A stretch of DNA of 64,000 nt from Hyparrhenia diplandra (Eukaryota > Streptophyta > Magnoliopsida > Poales > Poaceae): NCBI GenBank assembly GCA_015847255.1, contig JADLZK010006458.1:148963-212962 (forward strand). The letters run 5' to 3'. The position numbers were made by a program, and so were the translations under genes. Below the pieces are notes generated by a model. That model ran no database searches. It saw only the letters and a program-made list of their open reading frames with translations, and was not told the DNA's origin. Positions 48,001 to 60,839 of the stretch are shown one piece after another. Numbering within the stretch: position 1 is the first letter of the stretch; each line of letters opens with the position of its first letter.

Positions 48001-51000
48001 ATCCTTTCCTACACTTGTTCGCTGCCTGCTCTTAATTACGAGTTAGCAAGTGTAAACATTACATTATTTATGAGTAAGCAAATAGTATTATTACCGTATC
48101 ATTTGAAGTCTCATCTTTGTAGTCAGCAGCTTTCACGGTTCAGTGATTTCTTTCTCTCAATGCACATCGTGGAGCTTCAAGGAGGAAAAAACAAAAGACA
48201 CAATTTATTCAATACACTGGCAAAACAGGTCACCCCTAAGGCTCTAAAAGAATTGACTTTTAGAACATTTGACTTCCGAGTGAATTGTGCCACCTATTTT
48301 TAGAAAAATATTTGCCAATCCAACCTAGATCGATTTCGGCCCTGGTTCAGGGTCTCTTTTAGGTATAACTAACAAATTGCTTACTATATTATGCCAATTT
48401 ATGATATAAATAAGTGAAGGAAGCAGCAAGCCCAGCTGACATCATTCTACAAACCCACGCCTCAAATAACCTTGACTTGACTAATCGCGATTAGGACGAC
48501 GGCTTAATCGACGACCAGGTTTCCTCGTCGAGCTGGCCTGCCTGACCACCTGGTAATCAACCCCTCTGACCTAATTCACGCCGATTAATTCATCACTCAT
48601 TAACGGGATTCAGAAATCATGGTTCTACACAAACAGCAGCTTGCAAAAAAAGCAAATGAGAATCCATGAGATTTTATAATTCTTTTCTAACACGCATGAG
48701 AACTACGATCATCAGATAAGAAGGAATGGGGTAATAAGAACCCTTAAAAAGTCAGCTAACGTTTCTCAATCAGAAATTAAAAAAACTCCTCGGGCAGTGG
48801 GGAAACCCCATGGCAGCGCATATATACACCTGCAAAAATCAACTATGCCCTAAACTTAACCTCAACACCTCGCACAAGGGCCAGGAGGTAAATTAATGTT
48901 TCGCCTTTGCTAGCCCCCAGTAGTGCAGTAGACTTCGTGCATGTTGCTCGGCAACAGAATCACAATGTGTGGATCTTTCCTCTAGGACTGATTCTATATC
49001 AAGCAACAACAGAAAATCGAGCAATGCGGATCTTTCCCTCCAGGACTGATTGTATATCAACCACTCATACTACCCCCATCACTAGCTGACAAAGGCTATC
49101 TTCCTTTCAGATATTTTGTTGTCTTAACGACTCCCCAGTAAATTTCTTTTCTCCCAACACCCCCTAGTTACCGACTGTATTTGTCCTTCACTCATCAGAT
49201 GAAGACCTAGTCCACAGCAAAAGCAGCTAAGGACCGCCTTTGGCCATGATCAGTACAACTCCTGGTTGAGGTGCTGGCAGCCATAGACTGTTAATCAAAG
49301 GGCAAAAGACTGACCTCTCACAAAAAGTGGCAAAATTAGAGCTTGCTGTTCAGCTTACGGAAGTTGAGCAGAGATGAGAGCATGCATTGGGTGAGCCAAG
49401 TGAAGACATAGACATGCTAGAGTACTTTATATATGCATATTCCTTTTATATATTCATAGCAACCATGACGTTAAACTCGTGATATATGACATTTAATCAT
49501 GTACACAACAATATAACTAAATTGTTCTCTCTGACCAGAAATGTGGCTCTAGAGACAAAAAAATATTGATGTACCATTTGTAACTTTTGGTGGATAAGAC
49601 AAGAAGAGAGATCAATTGTTGAAGTGCTTTTCATCCTAGGCAATTTTTGCGATTCCTATACATTTACCAAATCGATTTCCCGCATAAAATCAATCCACAG
49701 TACAGAAATTGCTGGCAAAGATGAATCTTTATCAATATAAAAGGTCCCAAAAATCACAAACTAAAAGAGAAGTCCACATGATACAGACCACGTATATTGC
49801 AGTTGCCAAACCACAGTGCATGCAAACAGAACTGGCCAAAAGTGAATCTGCAGGTGCACCTCTCAGCACGACATTTATACTTGTTTTCTGCTTCCCACAT
49901 AGTTACCAGTCTCTGATAAAAAAGAAGCATGAGTTTTTTAGATCTAAAAATGAGTTTGAAGTGAAGGGTGCAGAAATGAAATGAAATGGGATACTTTCAT
50001 GATACATCTATCTGTTTCAGTACTGTCATTTCATTATTAAGGTTGAGTTTGAGTTTACAAATTCAGAAAGCTATCACTATCTACAACTCAAAATCTAGCA
50101 CTGGTATCATTTTTATGCTCAGCAGCTCATGAAGCTTGGACACAACTTGAGGGCATAAAATGGGAAACTGGGATGTTTAAGTCACAAAGGACTAGAACTA
50201 GGTAACAATCAGATCAAGCAAAGACAGCACCAGGCATACTGAATGCTGAAGTAAGCTTCGTGCTGCCAATCTATGAAAGTACCAGAGAGAGCAGCATGAC
50301 ACTGAAATTCCTTTTCTGGGCAAAGGCTTGCAGACTTTCAAAAAAAAGAAAGGCTGAGATCATTCTAAGACTCGAATTAACTGATGTCTAATTACACAGG
50401 TTTGGAAGAGTTTTTGTAAATTGCTATATTTAAATGGCATGCAAGAAGTACCATATGAACTGGCCTAATTACTTATATAGTTATAGTTATATACTCAGTC
50501 TAACGCGAAGCGCAACATTTTGGATTCTTCAGAGTCTCAACAATGAACCGCCAAAAGATTGGCTTCATTATGCTCAGTAATGTTTTTGACCTCAGTAACT
50601 AAGTTCCTTCAAGGAAAAAGGAGGATAAATAAATACCATCACTGAAAAGATCTTTCATAACACGATCAATAACTGATGGAGGAGGCACAGTAGCAGTAGA
50701 TTTCAAATTATCCTGGCCTGAAGTATTCTTTGTTACCTAACTGGGAAAAATTAAAATTAGAAACAAATTGCTAGAAGATAACTGGGATCACTTGAAGGTA
50801 ATGTGATTTGTATCAGTTCCTAACCTGCAACAAAGTCTTCTGAAATTGTGCCTCCTGATGATGATTCATATGCATTTACTAGAAGATGCAGCTGGGATGC
50901 AAAGCCAACAAATTTTCCAATAGAATCATCTACAATGTAAAGTTTAATATGAATTAAAAAAAAACATATGGAGCTATATTGTATGTATGAGACACCTACT

Positions 51001-54000
51001 AATGATGAGTGTTGATGCAAGGGATAGATATAATGCACAAACTTTATGAAATAGAAAATAATAATTGCAGAAGGTTAACACGGGATTTACAAATAAAAAA
51101 GGTTAGTACATGTATTGAGATACAACTGGGAGAAGGAACCAGCTATCAGCATCAAAGGATCTTAAGCATTTTCCCACTTCAGCCATCTCAAGGGTCTCTT
51201 CAAATGTCCTCTCTCCCCAGATGGCAGTCAGCTCAAAACCTAGGATAATCAAGTGGACATGTTCCTAAATATATGATATCATATAAGGAAAAATGAAAAC
51301 ATGTGGTGCCGCAAATCAAATATATAATAGGCAAATAACACTGTATATTGGGAGAGCACTTTTCCAAATATATCCTCAAAAACTCATCAAACATGGGGAC
51401 ACAGTTATGATAGCTACTTTCTACATGGTAATCTACCTTGTATCATGCACGTACATCCATCTCGATGAATCATTGTCTCATCATTAGGGTTGTTCTTTAT
51501 ATTATGAACTGATGTTGAACAGAAATGTTCACCTCAGTATTTCCTTTTACAATGAAGGAAGAATTTGTTACCATGGGGGAACAGTTTGTGTCAAGGGTAA
51601 AAATTCTATCTCAGCATGTTATGTATTTCCCTGATGATACAACAACAATCTAATATGTAAAGAAGGGATAAACTCAGAGCAGAAAAGTGCTTAATTACCA
51701 CTAAAATAGGATAACAGAAATTATAGTTCTGATTAGATCAACATTGGCGAATGGTATATATCAAAGCAGATTGACCTTATGTTACTCGAGAAGGTGAAAG
51801 AGACATAGTTGCAAAGTGGAAGGAAAGGATTCGGGAGAAAGTAAGTGTTGACAGTAACTTTTAGAGGAAAAGCACAGAATATGAAACTCCCTACTGTGGC
51901 AGTGTTGGTAGCTTATTGGCGTTGATCTGTGCCTCATAGATTCAATCCCAATTCCCATGGTTAGCATTGGTTCTTGTCATTATAGTCTTTTTATTCATAT
52001 TTTTCCTTGTAAAAAGTCGTAAATTTTTAGTTACCTTTAACAGGATCCTCAGCAGAGTACCACTCTGCCCAAGGGCAATCATCGTCCCATAATTTTTCTA
52101 GGGTGGTTTTGCAGCTTCATTTTTCAGTCAATGGCTCAGTAGCCGGAAGCTAAAGTTTCATTATCATGATCATATTCTGGAGTCCTGTAGGTAAGCTTCA
52201 TTGAAAATTGAACCTTTACCCTAGCTGGAAAATCTGTCGAGGATAGGACCTTCATAGTCAAAAACAGAAAGACAAAGGTTAAACCATGTACAAATTCAGA
52301 ACAGTTATGACATGATGAATAGGGACGAGTCAATCAGGAACAGAATCACTGAACAAAAAGTATGTGGTATATTCCAAAGCTCAAATGCTATACGTTTTTG
52401 TTGCATAATGGTAGGACAGTGCTATCTTTTCCTCCTAAAAAGAAAAAGGTAATCTTGGCCTTTTTGTCAACTGTTTATAGTTTTTGTAAAATACTATTTA
52501 AGATTTTTATGGAAGAATAGAAGACATCAAATGGTAAAAAGCTTCCAGAGATACTCACAAATTTTGACAGAAATAACTCATGTAACCCCTCAGATGCATG
52601 AGTCTTATTGGCACCCTGACTACCAATTCGATCAGCTTCAAATCTTCGAGTAAATACAGTTCCCAAATTTTTGAATCCCTATATAGGCTTTCCGTGAAGG
52701 GTCATGAACTGGTACAAGCGCTGGCCAATTGCTAAATGTAAAATCATTAGATAAAATGACAGTGATAATGCTCGTTAGGGCATCGATAATATGTAAAACT
52801 TACTAACCTGCCACAATTAGAAAGAGCAATTGCTACAGAACTCAAAAAGCTTAGTTGATTCGGATCATCGAGAATAACACCACTGGCACTCAGCGGAGAA
52901 ATTATCTGTGAGCACATAAAAACACTATGAGAAATGAGTTTAATGATGCAACCTATAGCTTATGCACAATTATTAGGTTTTTATGGCTGAAAGCTCCACT
53001 CAATATTAGAGTTTTTGCAAAATTTATGGAAAACATGCAATTGCTTTTATACTGAAATAAAAACTCTGTACAGGCAAAAAAACAAAAAAACATTTGAAGT
53101 GATAAATGCACCCAGCAGAAAAAAACCACAAACAGGTCCTTGTATAATTGGACTAAATGCAACAAAAGAAAAATCATACCAAAAACTCATCAACTCCAAA
53201 TGAGAGCTGCATGCTATGTGTATCATCGTCCCAATATGAGTTTTTGGCCTACAGATAGATATTAGTGACTGTGAGAATTGATAAAAAAAGAATGATAAGC
53301 AAAAGCTATTTGGAGAAGAATAACATGACGAGCTTGTTGAAAATATTATAGCTTAACCAAATAAACTCACCTTTTTGCAGATTTCATGAAATGATACTCC
53401 ATAGAATAGACTCTTTTCCCATGCTTCAGTTCACGCTTGATCATATATAAGTTTTTCAAAGGGAGGAACAAGCTCTGCACCTTTTTGCTCACGAGAATAT
53501 ATGTTAGCTAAGAGATCAATAAATTATCACACAAGTACAATATCAGATCCCCATACAGAGCTCTACCATTAAGATCTTCGCGCCATCTGCAAGCCATTGG
53601 CGACAAATAGCCTCTATCTCAGATATAAACCTGGATGTTCAAGAAACTGTTAATGATCGCTTTCGCATAAGTAAACTTGACCAAACATGAGAATAAGGAA
53701 CTTGGATAGCATCATTGTAAGCATTATTGCAGATTTGCATTACCTTTCCCATGACGAAGCAATAGTGAAATCATCGAACCGCTCAAGCTGTGGACAGGAA
53801 TGATATATGATAAATCAATAGATAGTTTTTCATCTCAGCAGAATTTTTGACTTCTTAAATGCATGGAGCAACACATAGTCAGCCTTAAATAAAGCAACAG
53901 TGTAGAAAAGACTAGCACTAACTACAGGATGTCAACTTAATGCTCCCAATCTAAACAGTGTGGCAAGTGGTACCCAACAAGGCACAGAACAGAAGTTGCA

Positions 54001-54529
54001 GTTACCGAGCAAGTAGCATGATGACCAGACACACATTATGCAACTGAGCTTCAATCATCATAAAGTATTGGTACATATGATCCCAAAAGAAAAAAACTGC
54101 CAGGTTCTTCTGCCTCTTATAGGACATCGCAGCAGGGAACGTGCAAATGCACGCGCCTTAAGAAGCAAAAACACTCTAAATAGCACAACACAGGCTACAT
54201 CAAATCAACTGACCAACACACTAGTGGATTGTGAACTGCAGGCCAATGGATTGTTAGCAGGTTTTTGGTGAGCAAAAACACCGTTGGATTCTCCAGAAGT
54301 AGAAACTAAAATGTGAACCTAGCAACTAGCCAACTACAGCGCAATAAGCCAGTATCATCCCCATCACGCAAAGCCAGTACCAAAACCCGAACTACGGGCG
54401 TGAGCGTGAAGGAAGCAAAAAGCGCGAGTACCTCCTCTTCGGCCTCCTCCTCCTCGTCCTCCTCCGACTCTTCGTCCTCTCCGATCCGACGGTGCTTCGC
54501 GTACCTGGAGGGAGGATGTGGAAAGCCAT
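45019..54529 (-). CDS. Rab3GAP catalytic subunit homologue
   Basis: A many-exon minus-strand gene of about 9.5 kb. Exon 1 (54432-54529) gives M-A-F-H, then LPPGYAKHRRIGEDEESEED and an acidic run. Later exons read FDDFTIASSWERFISEIEAI (53.57-53.79 kb), IKRELKHGKRVYSMEYHF (53.4 kb), NSYWDDDTHSMQLSFGVDE (53.2 kb), IISPLSASGVILDDPNQLSF (52.9 kb), GTVFTRRFEADRIGSQ (52.6 kb) and MKLTYRTPEYDHDN (52.2 kb). Then come GFELTAIWGERTFEETLEM (51.2 kb), DDSIGKFVGFASQLHLLVNA (50.9 kb), QFCLHALWFGNCNIR (49.8 kb), KGSAGVVPKMMLLNTFQEMH (48.0 kb), LSQRMSEHGN (47.2 kb), HYLETLRPQQLLEQMVCTAF (46.0 kb) and DLAGDLKRLCQVFEHIEVTD (45.2 kb). The family activates Rab3/Rab18-type GTP hydrolysis or exchange; this plant role is inferred. 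At least eight single-base indels interrupt exons. The C-terminal end is uncertain. Confidence 0.8.
46378..46960. other. GC-rich insertion of unknown origin in a Rab3GAP-like intron
   Basis: This stretch lies between the exons at 45.9-46.1 kb and 47.1-47.2 kb. It differs sharply in base composition from the surrounding AT-rich intron and encodes no recognisable exon. GGATCCATTTCCACC-like and TCAGTTTCCACC-like words recur within it. It is probably a transposon or captured fragment. Confidence 0.35.
48310..49600. other. large intron segment of the Rab3GAP-like gene, no exon recognised
   Basis: Between the exons at about 48.0 kb and 49.8 kb I could not place the expected middle exon that follows GNCNIR in this family (usually containing a V-L-W-I-x-F-V-R-E type segment). 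It may be missing, too diverged, or interrupted. The sequence 48470-48620 is rich in CGATTA-like words of unknown origin. Confidence 0.3.
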
Positions 54530-54599
54530 GGCGGCGCGCGCGCTCCGCTGGCTCAGCCGGGGCGAGCCTCGAGCGGCGCGGTGCAGTCGCGTGGAAGCT

Positions 54600-56350
54600 G
54601 TGAGACGCGTTCCCGTTAGATCGGCAAGGGGGAGAAGCCGGGGAGCCCCGGACGGAGGGGAAGGGAAGCGGGGGAGCGTGATGCGTCGATGGCCGATGCC
54701 GCGTCGACCGACGAACCGAGTTCGCAGTTCGTGCTTCTGGTGATGGTGATTGTGGTACCGTACGCCGGTCGCACGACGGTTTCTACAGCCGCGGCCCACG
54801 AATGGGCAAGTCTCTATGGTGTTGGTGGATTTGGTCTAGGTAAAATGCAAGATGAGATGCTGTTGATATCGGCCCCAGACCCAGTTCAGGGAGCAGCATG
54901 CGTAGTCACGGTGTTTGGGCCTCGTATTCTCAACAAAAAAACGGTGTTGGGCCTCGTTAGGCACGACTTGGGAGACACTTGGGAGGGATGCCCACGGGGA
55001 AACACAGATGAGGTTCCTGTTGAGCTATAATCAACGAGCTCTAGCATATATATTTTTATTATTGTTCTATAGCATATAAAAAGATCGACCTCTAGCGATA
55101 AAATCCAGAATTTCTAAATGTAACTCGGGGGTATTGGATAACTGTAGGAGGTAGCGAGATTAATTGCGTGTGCGTTTCAAATAAAAAAACAGATGCAATT
55201 TACATTTTTATCTCAAAGTCAAACCATTTTTATATTAATCACCAGATATGGTCAAAAAGTTTAGATCCACTGTGCGAGCGGAGTGAACCAGGCAATACCA
55301 TAGGGTCCATTTGGGCGTTGGTATTGGGAGAGTCTTTGGGAGTGAATTGGCCTAGAATACCAAAGCTTGTGGGGCATTGAAAATGGTGCTGCAATCACCG
55401 ATCTGGAGTGTATGTGTTTGGATCGCGAGATGAGAAATTGCTCATTGGAATTGAATGAAATGGCCAATCCAATTGAGAATTGACCTCATCTTCTCGCATC
55501 TTACACCTCGGACTGACTAGCTATGAAAGAGAGGATGGGCTGCCTCACGGCGTGTCCTTCCTTGTGTGCTCACTGTTCAAACAACTTCGGCAGCAGTAGG
55601 GACTACGGCCGGGGCATGCCTCCAGATGTGCATGTCCTCTACGAGCCCGCAGCCCACTTCTTCCTCTTCCTCCGTGCGGTGGATCATCTGCGGCCTCGCC
55701 CGGCGGCGCTTGGGAGCGCAGGGATCCCACACTGCCGCGAGGCGGGGTTGACGCCCAGCCCGCATGCTCGCTGCTACTCGCATCCCGCAGTTGTCGCTGC
55801 GGCCGGTCGACCTCATGCGCCATGCCCATACCTCGGCCGGCGGAGAGGAGCTCGAGGGGCCAGACGGAGGTCTTTGGAGGCGGCGCGGAGGAGAGTGGGC
55901 TCCGGAGGGTGAGAGAGCGGCGGCATGGCGCACGGGGAAGAAGAGCGAAAGGGGAGCGAGCGTGAATCTGCGAATGCATCGCCATATCTGAGAGGTAAGG
56001 GGCTCGGAGTGGCTGGGTGGGCGGACAGAGTCAAGTGAATGTCGCAGAAGTATTCCTTACGTGATTCCAATTCGAATTCTAAGGGCGTCCAAGCAGTGGT
56101 ATTGGAGACCATCAATGCCAATGCGGTCTGAGGGCTCTAATGTCTACTTCCAAACGCGAGCCTAACCCACTTTTTGCTCATATCATTAACCCTTAGTGAG
56201 TGCGAGAGGCATTTAGTGGATTATGGTTTTAGGTCTCGATCTTGTGTAGCAGATCTGCACGGGCATCGCGGTGAATGTAACCTCGACATATTACAGTACA
56301 AATCCCTGAGTCTCAGGCTACTGAGGTTACCAACCTACAGTACTACAGTT
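54600..56350. other. intergenic, promoter side of the Rab3GAP-like gene and repeat-like DNA
   Basis: GC-rich leader and promoter sequence to about 54.8 kb. Beyond it lie frames with no recognised motif. TTGGTATTGGGAGAG-type words near 55318 and TGGTATTGGAGACC near 56096 hint at a MITE or other repeat, but I could not fix its ends. Confidence 0.3.
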
Positions 56351-56370
56351 CATACCACACCGTCAAAAGA

Positions 56371-56450
56371 GCCTCTAGCCCAATGGTTAGAGCGGAAACT
56401 CACGAGAGCACGGGTTTGACTCGGAAAGCGAATCTGCAGGTTCGACTCCG
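56371..56450 (+). other. tRNA-like sequence with Pol III A and B boxes
   Basis: CTAGCCCAATGGTTAGAGCGG resembles a tRNA D arm (A box), and GGTTCGACTCC 40-50 bases on is a perfect B box. The acceptor and D stems do not pair, so it is a tRNA relic or SINE head rather than a working tRNA. Confidence 0.35.
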
Positions 56451-56725
56451 GGTTAAGGGAAAGCGCATCGTCGTCCCATGGCCAAAACACGGGGTCTTCG
56501 TGGTTAAGCATCCTCGTCACGTCGTGGCGAAAGCAGAGGGTCGGCGGTTCTCACATGGGTAGCGGTGCCCTTGTGTCGGAGGTGGGACGAGGGGGTTCGG
56601 TGGAGTTTTCTCGGCGCTGCGTGAAAGGTCTTGCTAGCTTAAGATGCGCGAGTGCTGGTCCCGATGGATCGAGTACGAGTTCATACCCTGCCGACGCAGT
56701 TCGATCGGCAGGACCAGTGTGTGTC

Positions 56726-56860
56726 CTGCGCGCACCGCACCGGCAGTCCGCCAGTCCGGCGTCGATGGATCGGCACGACGGCAGTTCATACCCTGCCTGT
56801 CCCTGCGCGCACCGCACCGGCAGTCCGCCAGTCCGGCGTCGATGGATCGGCACGACGGCA
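56726..56860. repeat. 58-bp unit repeated at 77-bp spacing
   Basis: The segment starting CTGCGCGCACCGCACCGGCA at 56726 is repeated exactly from 56803 through GGCACGACGGCA. The word GTTCATACCCTGCC occurs once before each copy. Confidence 0.85.
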
Positions 56861-56899
56861 CATGGCGTGAGGATCTTTGCCAACCACCGTGTCCGCAAG

Positions 56900-59800
56900 C
56901 ACGTGGCCCTCGCAGCGCAGGACCCGCACGGACCATTGGTCCGCGCAAGAAAGAGCGGAAAGCCGCCGATGGCAGGGCACGCAGGACAGGCTCCGTGGCT
57001 TGCGAAATGCCACGGCAAACCGAAATCAATGCAGCTCGGTTAAGCTAAAAGCCGCCCCCATTAGATTGTGACCGAACCCCCATTGAGTGTGACGCGAATC
57101 GATCGCCATTTGCTTTGGCCGTGAGCCCGTGAGCCGGTGACGGGACGGGGACAACGCAACGGGATAGCCACGCGTCGCGGGAGGACGCGTGGATCCATTC
57201 GACGGGGCGGGAGCCACCAGTCGAGCTGAGCTGGGTCGAACGCGACTCGGAGCGGGACGGGTGGCACCCGGCGCGCCGCCACCACCAACCTCGTGCCGGC
57301 CGGCCCTGCAGTCTGAGCAGCCCTGCTCGGCCCACTCACATGGGGCGTTCTGCCGCAGGCCACATGCAGCACGGAGCACCGGCCTCGCGGGGGCTACGGT
57401 CGTGCCGGCGCTCCTCGCTGTTTCTTCATGGACGCGGCGAGAGGGAGGGAGTCGTCGTCGGCGCGATTTTTGGTTGCGGCAGTTATGGAATGGACGTCAC
57501 TACGTCGGGCGCCGCCGCCGCCGCTCCACCCATCGAGAACCGTATTCCTATTCGCGGTCGCGGCACCGACGCCGCGATCAGATTACGTCCATCTCTGCGC
57601 GTTGATTGCCTCCTCTCGGACTCGATCGGGTAAAATGCGCGCGCGTCTACTGATCCGCACAGATCACACTACTAGGTCATCGTCACTAGAGCTAGGACAG
57701 GTACGTTCGGCAACCGGCGTAAAGGTATCCCGCCGGGATGTGATTGGATCATCTATGTATCTATGGCGCGATCCGACCGGCCATCCAGTCAGGACGGCGA
57801 GCTCTTATTGCGTGTACTGTTTGGGCATAAGAACCACCGCCGCCCTCCAGCATCCATCCGGAATCAAGGTTTTAATTACGCCAATGAATTCGGAATTCCG
57901 TTCCGGTACGGGCCAGGCAGTGGCGATAAGGTAGGCCCGCCCAACCAAATGTGGGGGCCAGGCCAGGCCAGTCCGGAAGCGCACTAAAAGGACATCGCCA
58001 TCGGATGAGCTTAGCATCGTGGGTTCGCGTTAAACAACTGGTTTTCTTGTGTGCTAACCTGATCGTCCTCGTCTCGGGCATGATTAGCTCGCCAACTCCG
58101 TCCTCGGTGCACGCCGAGGGCAAGGCGGAATGGCCGACACGGCGGCCGAATTCCAGGTGGCTCAGTTGGCGGGGCGCACATGTTTCTTCGAATTTCTGCC
58201 GACGAGACGGCTGAGACAGACCACAGGTGGCGGCGAAGAACAGCGATGGCTGATGGAGCTTGCTACAGTTTACGGCGCTCTCTAATCAGAATCACACCAC
58301 CGGCAGAGCCGACGCAATCACACACCCACTGTAGCGCACCGCACTTCATTGATCCAACTATCAAGCCTGATGTCTTTAGAAGTGACTGGTATCCCATCCG
58401 TGTGCGCGTCGCCTGACAGTGGGTACGAAGTACATGAGATAGCCACCGCCTGTGCGACGGCGCCTTTCAGAGTAACGTCCGTATCTGGGATCGATGCTTA
58501 GTCAGCTTGCGATGCCAGGGTTTTTGGCGTTTGGCGGTGCCTGCCGGTGCTGGGCACGGAATCTCTTGCCATGTTCCCATGGCTGCGCGTGACTGCTGAC
58601 CCGAGGGCGGTGATGGTTTTGCGGCTTTCCTGCAATGTTTCGATGAGGGCTAGAGCTCATTAGTGGGGCTTCCCGACCGTAATGGCTTTCATAAAGCAGC
58701 AAGATGACGCATGGCCACGTCGGCGGTGCTGCGCGTGACGTGGATTTATTCCGTCCGCTCTCACTGCTGGTGGCCGGCACGGCAACGCCATCCTACGCGA
58801 GAGTCATCTCAAGTTGGAATGAAGCGATGTAGCCAGGCGTGTCGTCGCGTGACATCCTTATCATTCGCTCCCAGATCTGCAGACGAAAGGATCCTCTGGG
58901 ATCGTGTCACATCATGCTCTGTGATAATCGAGTCTGTGAGCGCCTGGTGGTGGTGAGTGGTGAGATGTGGGGAGTGTTGGGTTCAGCGGTTCACGCAGTG
59001 TCAGGAGTCGACTTACGGCGGCAGTGGCAGCAGCGCCAGCGCCAGCGCCAGCTGCTGCAGAAAAGGTCAAACGGCAACAGGCACTGGCTTTCCTTTCTCG
59101 TGAGTAACCATAAAAGGCGCAAGACAGATCTGCATTGTACACTGCCATAGCAAGAATGGGAGTAAGAGTACCTGTGTATCGAGTTCACCGCACATATAAT
59201 CTGCTGCTGTCAATTTTCGCATACGCAATTCAAAGATTTCCATGTTCGTTCGAGCTTATCATTCTCTCACAACAAATCAACATTAGATGGGCTTATCAGC
59301 TATAAAAACCATCCGGCGAACGCTAAGGGAAATCTCTACATATTAACCATCTCTCTGAAGACTGAAAAATAGGATCACATGAAGGCACCAAACACCCATA
59401 AATTATTCGTAGGACGCCTGCCCCCACCCCCGCCCTCCATGATGCACGGTCTCGTCTCTTCCCCTTCTCCTTCTGCCATGGCCCATCGTCACGCCTCATA
59501 CTGGGAATAGCAGCTGGCAGCTGGTACTACAAAAACAGGCGTCATTTTTCTTTGCCTCCTCTCCACCTTGTTTGGCTCCCCTTCCTCTCCCTCCCTCGTA
59601 TGAGCTGAGCAAAGGTTGGGCAGCAACATGACTAGTTTTATGTAGATCAAACATCACAGCGAGGGGGAGAAAAATATCTTCCCTGGCTCAGAGATCCCCA
59701 AGAAACAACATTTTTTCCGTTGTTTCTCTTGCTACCGAGCAAACATCACAGCTTTTTAGTTTTTTGCTATTTTTCTTCACATTTTTGTAGACACCCCCTT

Positions 59801-59950
59801 CCTTCAGCGTTCTACAATAAATACTAGTAGTAGGTTCATCCAGCAGAAAAACCAAAATTTCTCGTTTTGTTCAGGTCACTCAGTCCAATCTTCCAAAGCG
59901 ACCTCCAGTAGATTCATCCAGCAAGATCTTGGTTCTGTTCATTCTGTCCC
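56900..59950. other. GC-rich intergenic interval without recognised genes
   Basis: Frames of 100-170 codons occur on both strands from 57.0 to 58.4 kb, but their translations are Arg/Pro/Ser-biased and overlap each other in opposite directions. No family motif was found. The (AGCGCC)n-like stretch at 59030-59055 is a minor low-complexity patch. Confidence 0.4.
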
Positions 59951-59954
59951 TCCG

Positions 59955-60838
59955 GAGACACGGTTAGGATCGCTCTTGATGTTGCTGACGCTCTGGCTTT
60001 CATGAACAGCTATGGCATTGCAGTACCGTGATCTCAATGCTCGGAAGATTCTGCTGGATAGGCAAAGGGAATGCTTGTCTTGGGGATATGGGCATTGTTA
60101 CTTTGTAGTAATGTTGGTGAGGTCACTGAGTATGAGACATCTGGGTACCGATGGCTGGCTCCAGAGGTTAGTTTTCTTGGCTTTGCTTTACTGAAAAATT
60201 GTTGTCTATAAGTAGTCTTTCTGAAAATTGCAGCTAGAGGTTCTTGCTGAACGAAGTCACTCTGTTTTTAAACTGTCAGTTTTTCATCTGCTATTATGGA
60301 ATGACCTACACTATTTAATGCTATTATGAAGAGGTGTTGTGGACCTTGTGATGCCTTTTCTTCTACAAGCTCATGCTTTCTTGTAGTAGATCAGGCAGAC
60401 AGTTACATCTTTCCTAGGGCAATCACTAACACTATAAAAATGTTGGAAAAGACAACCATCTAGTCGAAATTATGCAAATAAGTTCTCTACTATCCCATTT
60501 TTATATTGATCTGTCCTTGCTGAAAAAGTTTAGTACCATGGTGTGTCTACAGATCATTGCTGGAGATCCTGGAAACCGTCTCCGAAACCTGGATGAGCAA
60601 CGCCTACAGCTACGGAATGGTGCTCTGGGAGATGATCACCGGAGAGGAGGCCTACTCCACCTACTCGCCAGTGCAGGCAGCTGTGGGAATCGCCGCCTGC
60701 GGATTGAGGCCGGAGATCCCCAGAGATTGTCCTCCCTTTCCTGAGGTCACTGATGAACAGGTGCTGGGATAATTCCCTCTGAAGCGCCCTCAGTTCTCTG
60801 AGATCATATCCATCCTACAAAGGCAGAATGTTAGATAG
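59955..60838 (+). pseudogene. C-terminal fragment of a protein kinase
   Basis: Two exons (about 59955-60166 and 60553-60838) encode the second half of a kinase domain. Readable pieces are VRIALDVADALAFMNSYGIA, YRDLNARKILLDRQ (catalytic loop with Tyr in place of His of HRD), VGEVTEYETSGYRWLAPE (subdomain VIII), SNAYSYGMVLWEMITGEEAY (IX) and VGIAACGLRPEIPRDCP. The end is LKRPQFSEIISILQRQNVR and a stop. No Gly-rich loop or catalytic Lys is found upstream, so the N-lobe is missing. Extra G at about 60023 and 60577, a scrambled region after DRQ where a DFG/DMG motif is expected, and a break near 60775-60781 disrupt the frame. It most resembles plant Raf-like/TKL kinases. It is probably a truncated duplicate. 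Confidence 0.68.
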
Positions 60839-60839
60839 T

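Noticed and set aside
56371..56450. Possible functional tRNA gene
   Set aside because: A and B boxes are present but the acceptor and D stems do not pair, so it is listed only as a tRNA-like relic.
56555..57934. Overlapping 100-170 codon frames around the GC-rich repeat
   Set aside because: Both strands and several frames are open at once because stop codons are rare in GC-rich DNA, and translations follow the tandem repeat rather than any protein family.
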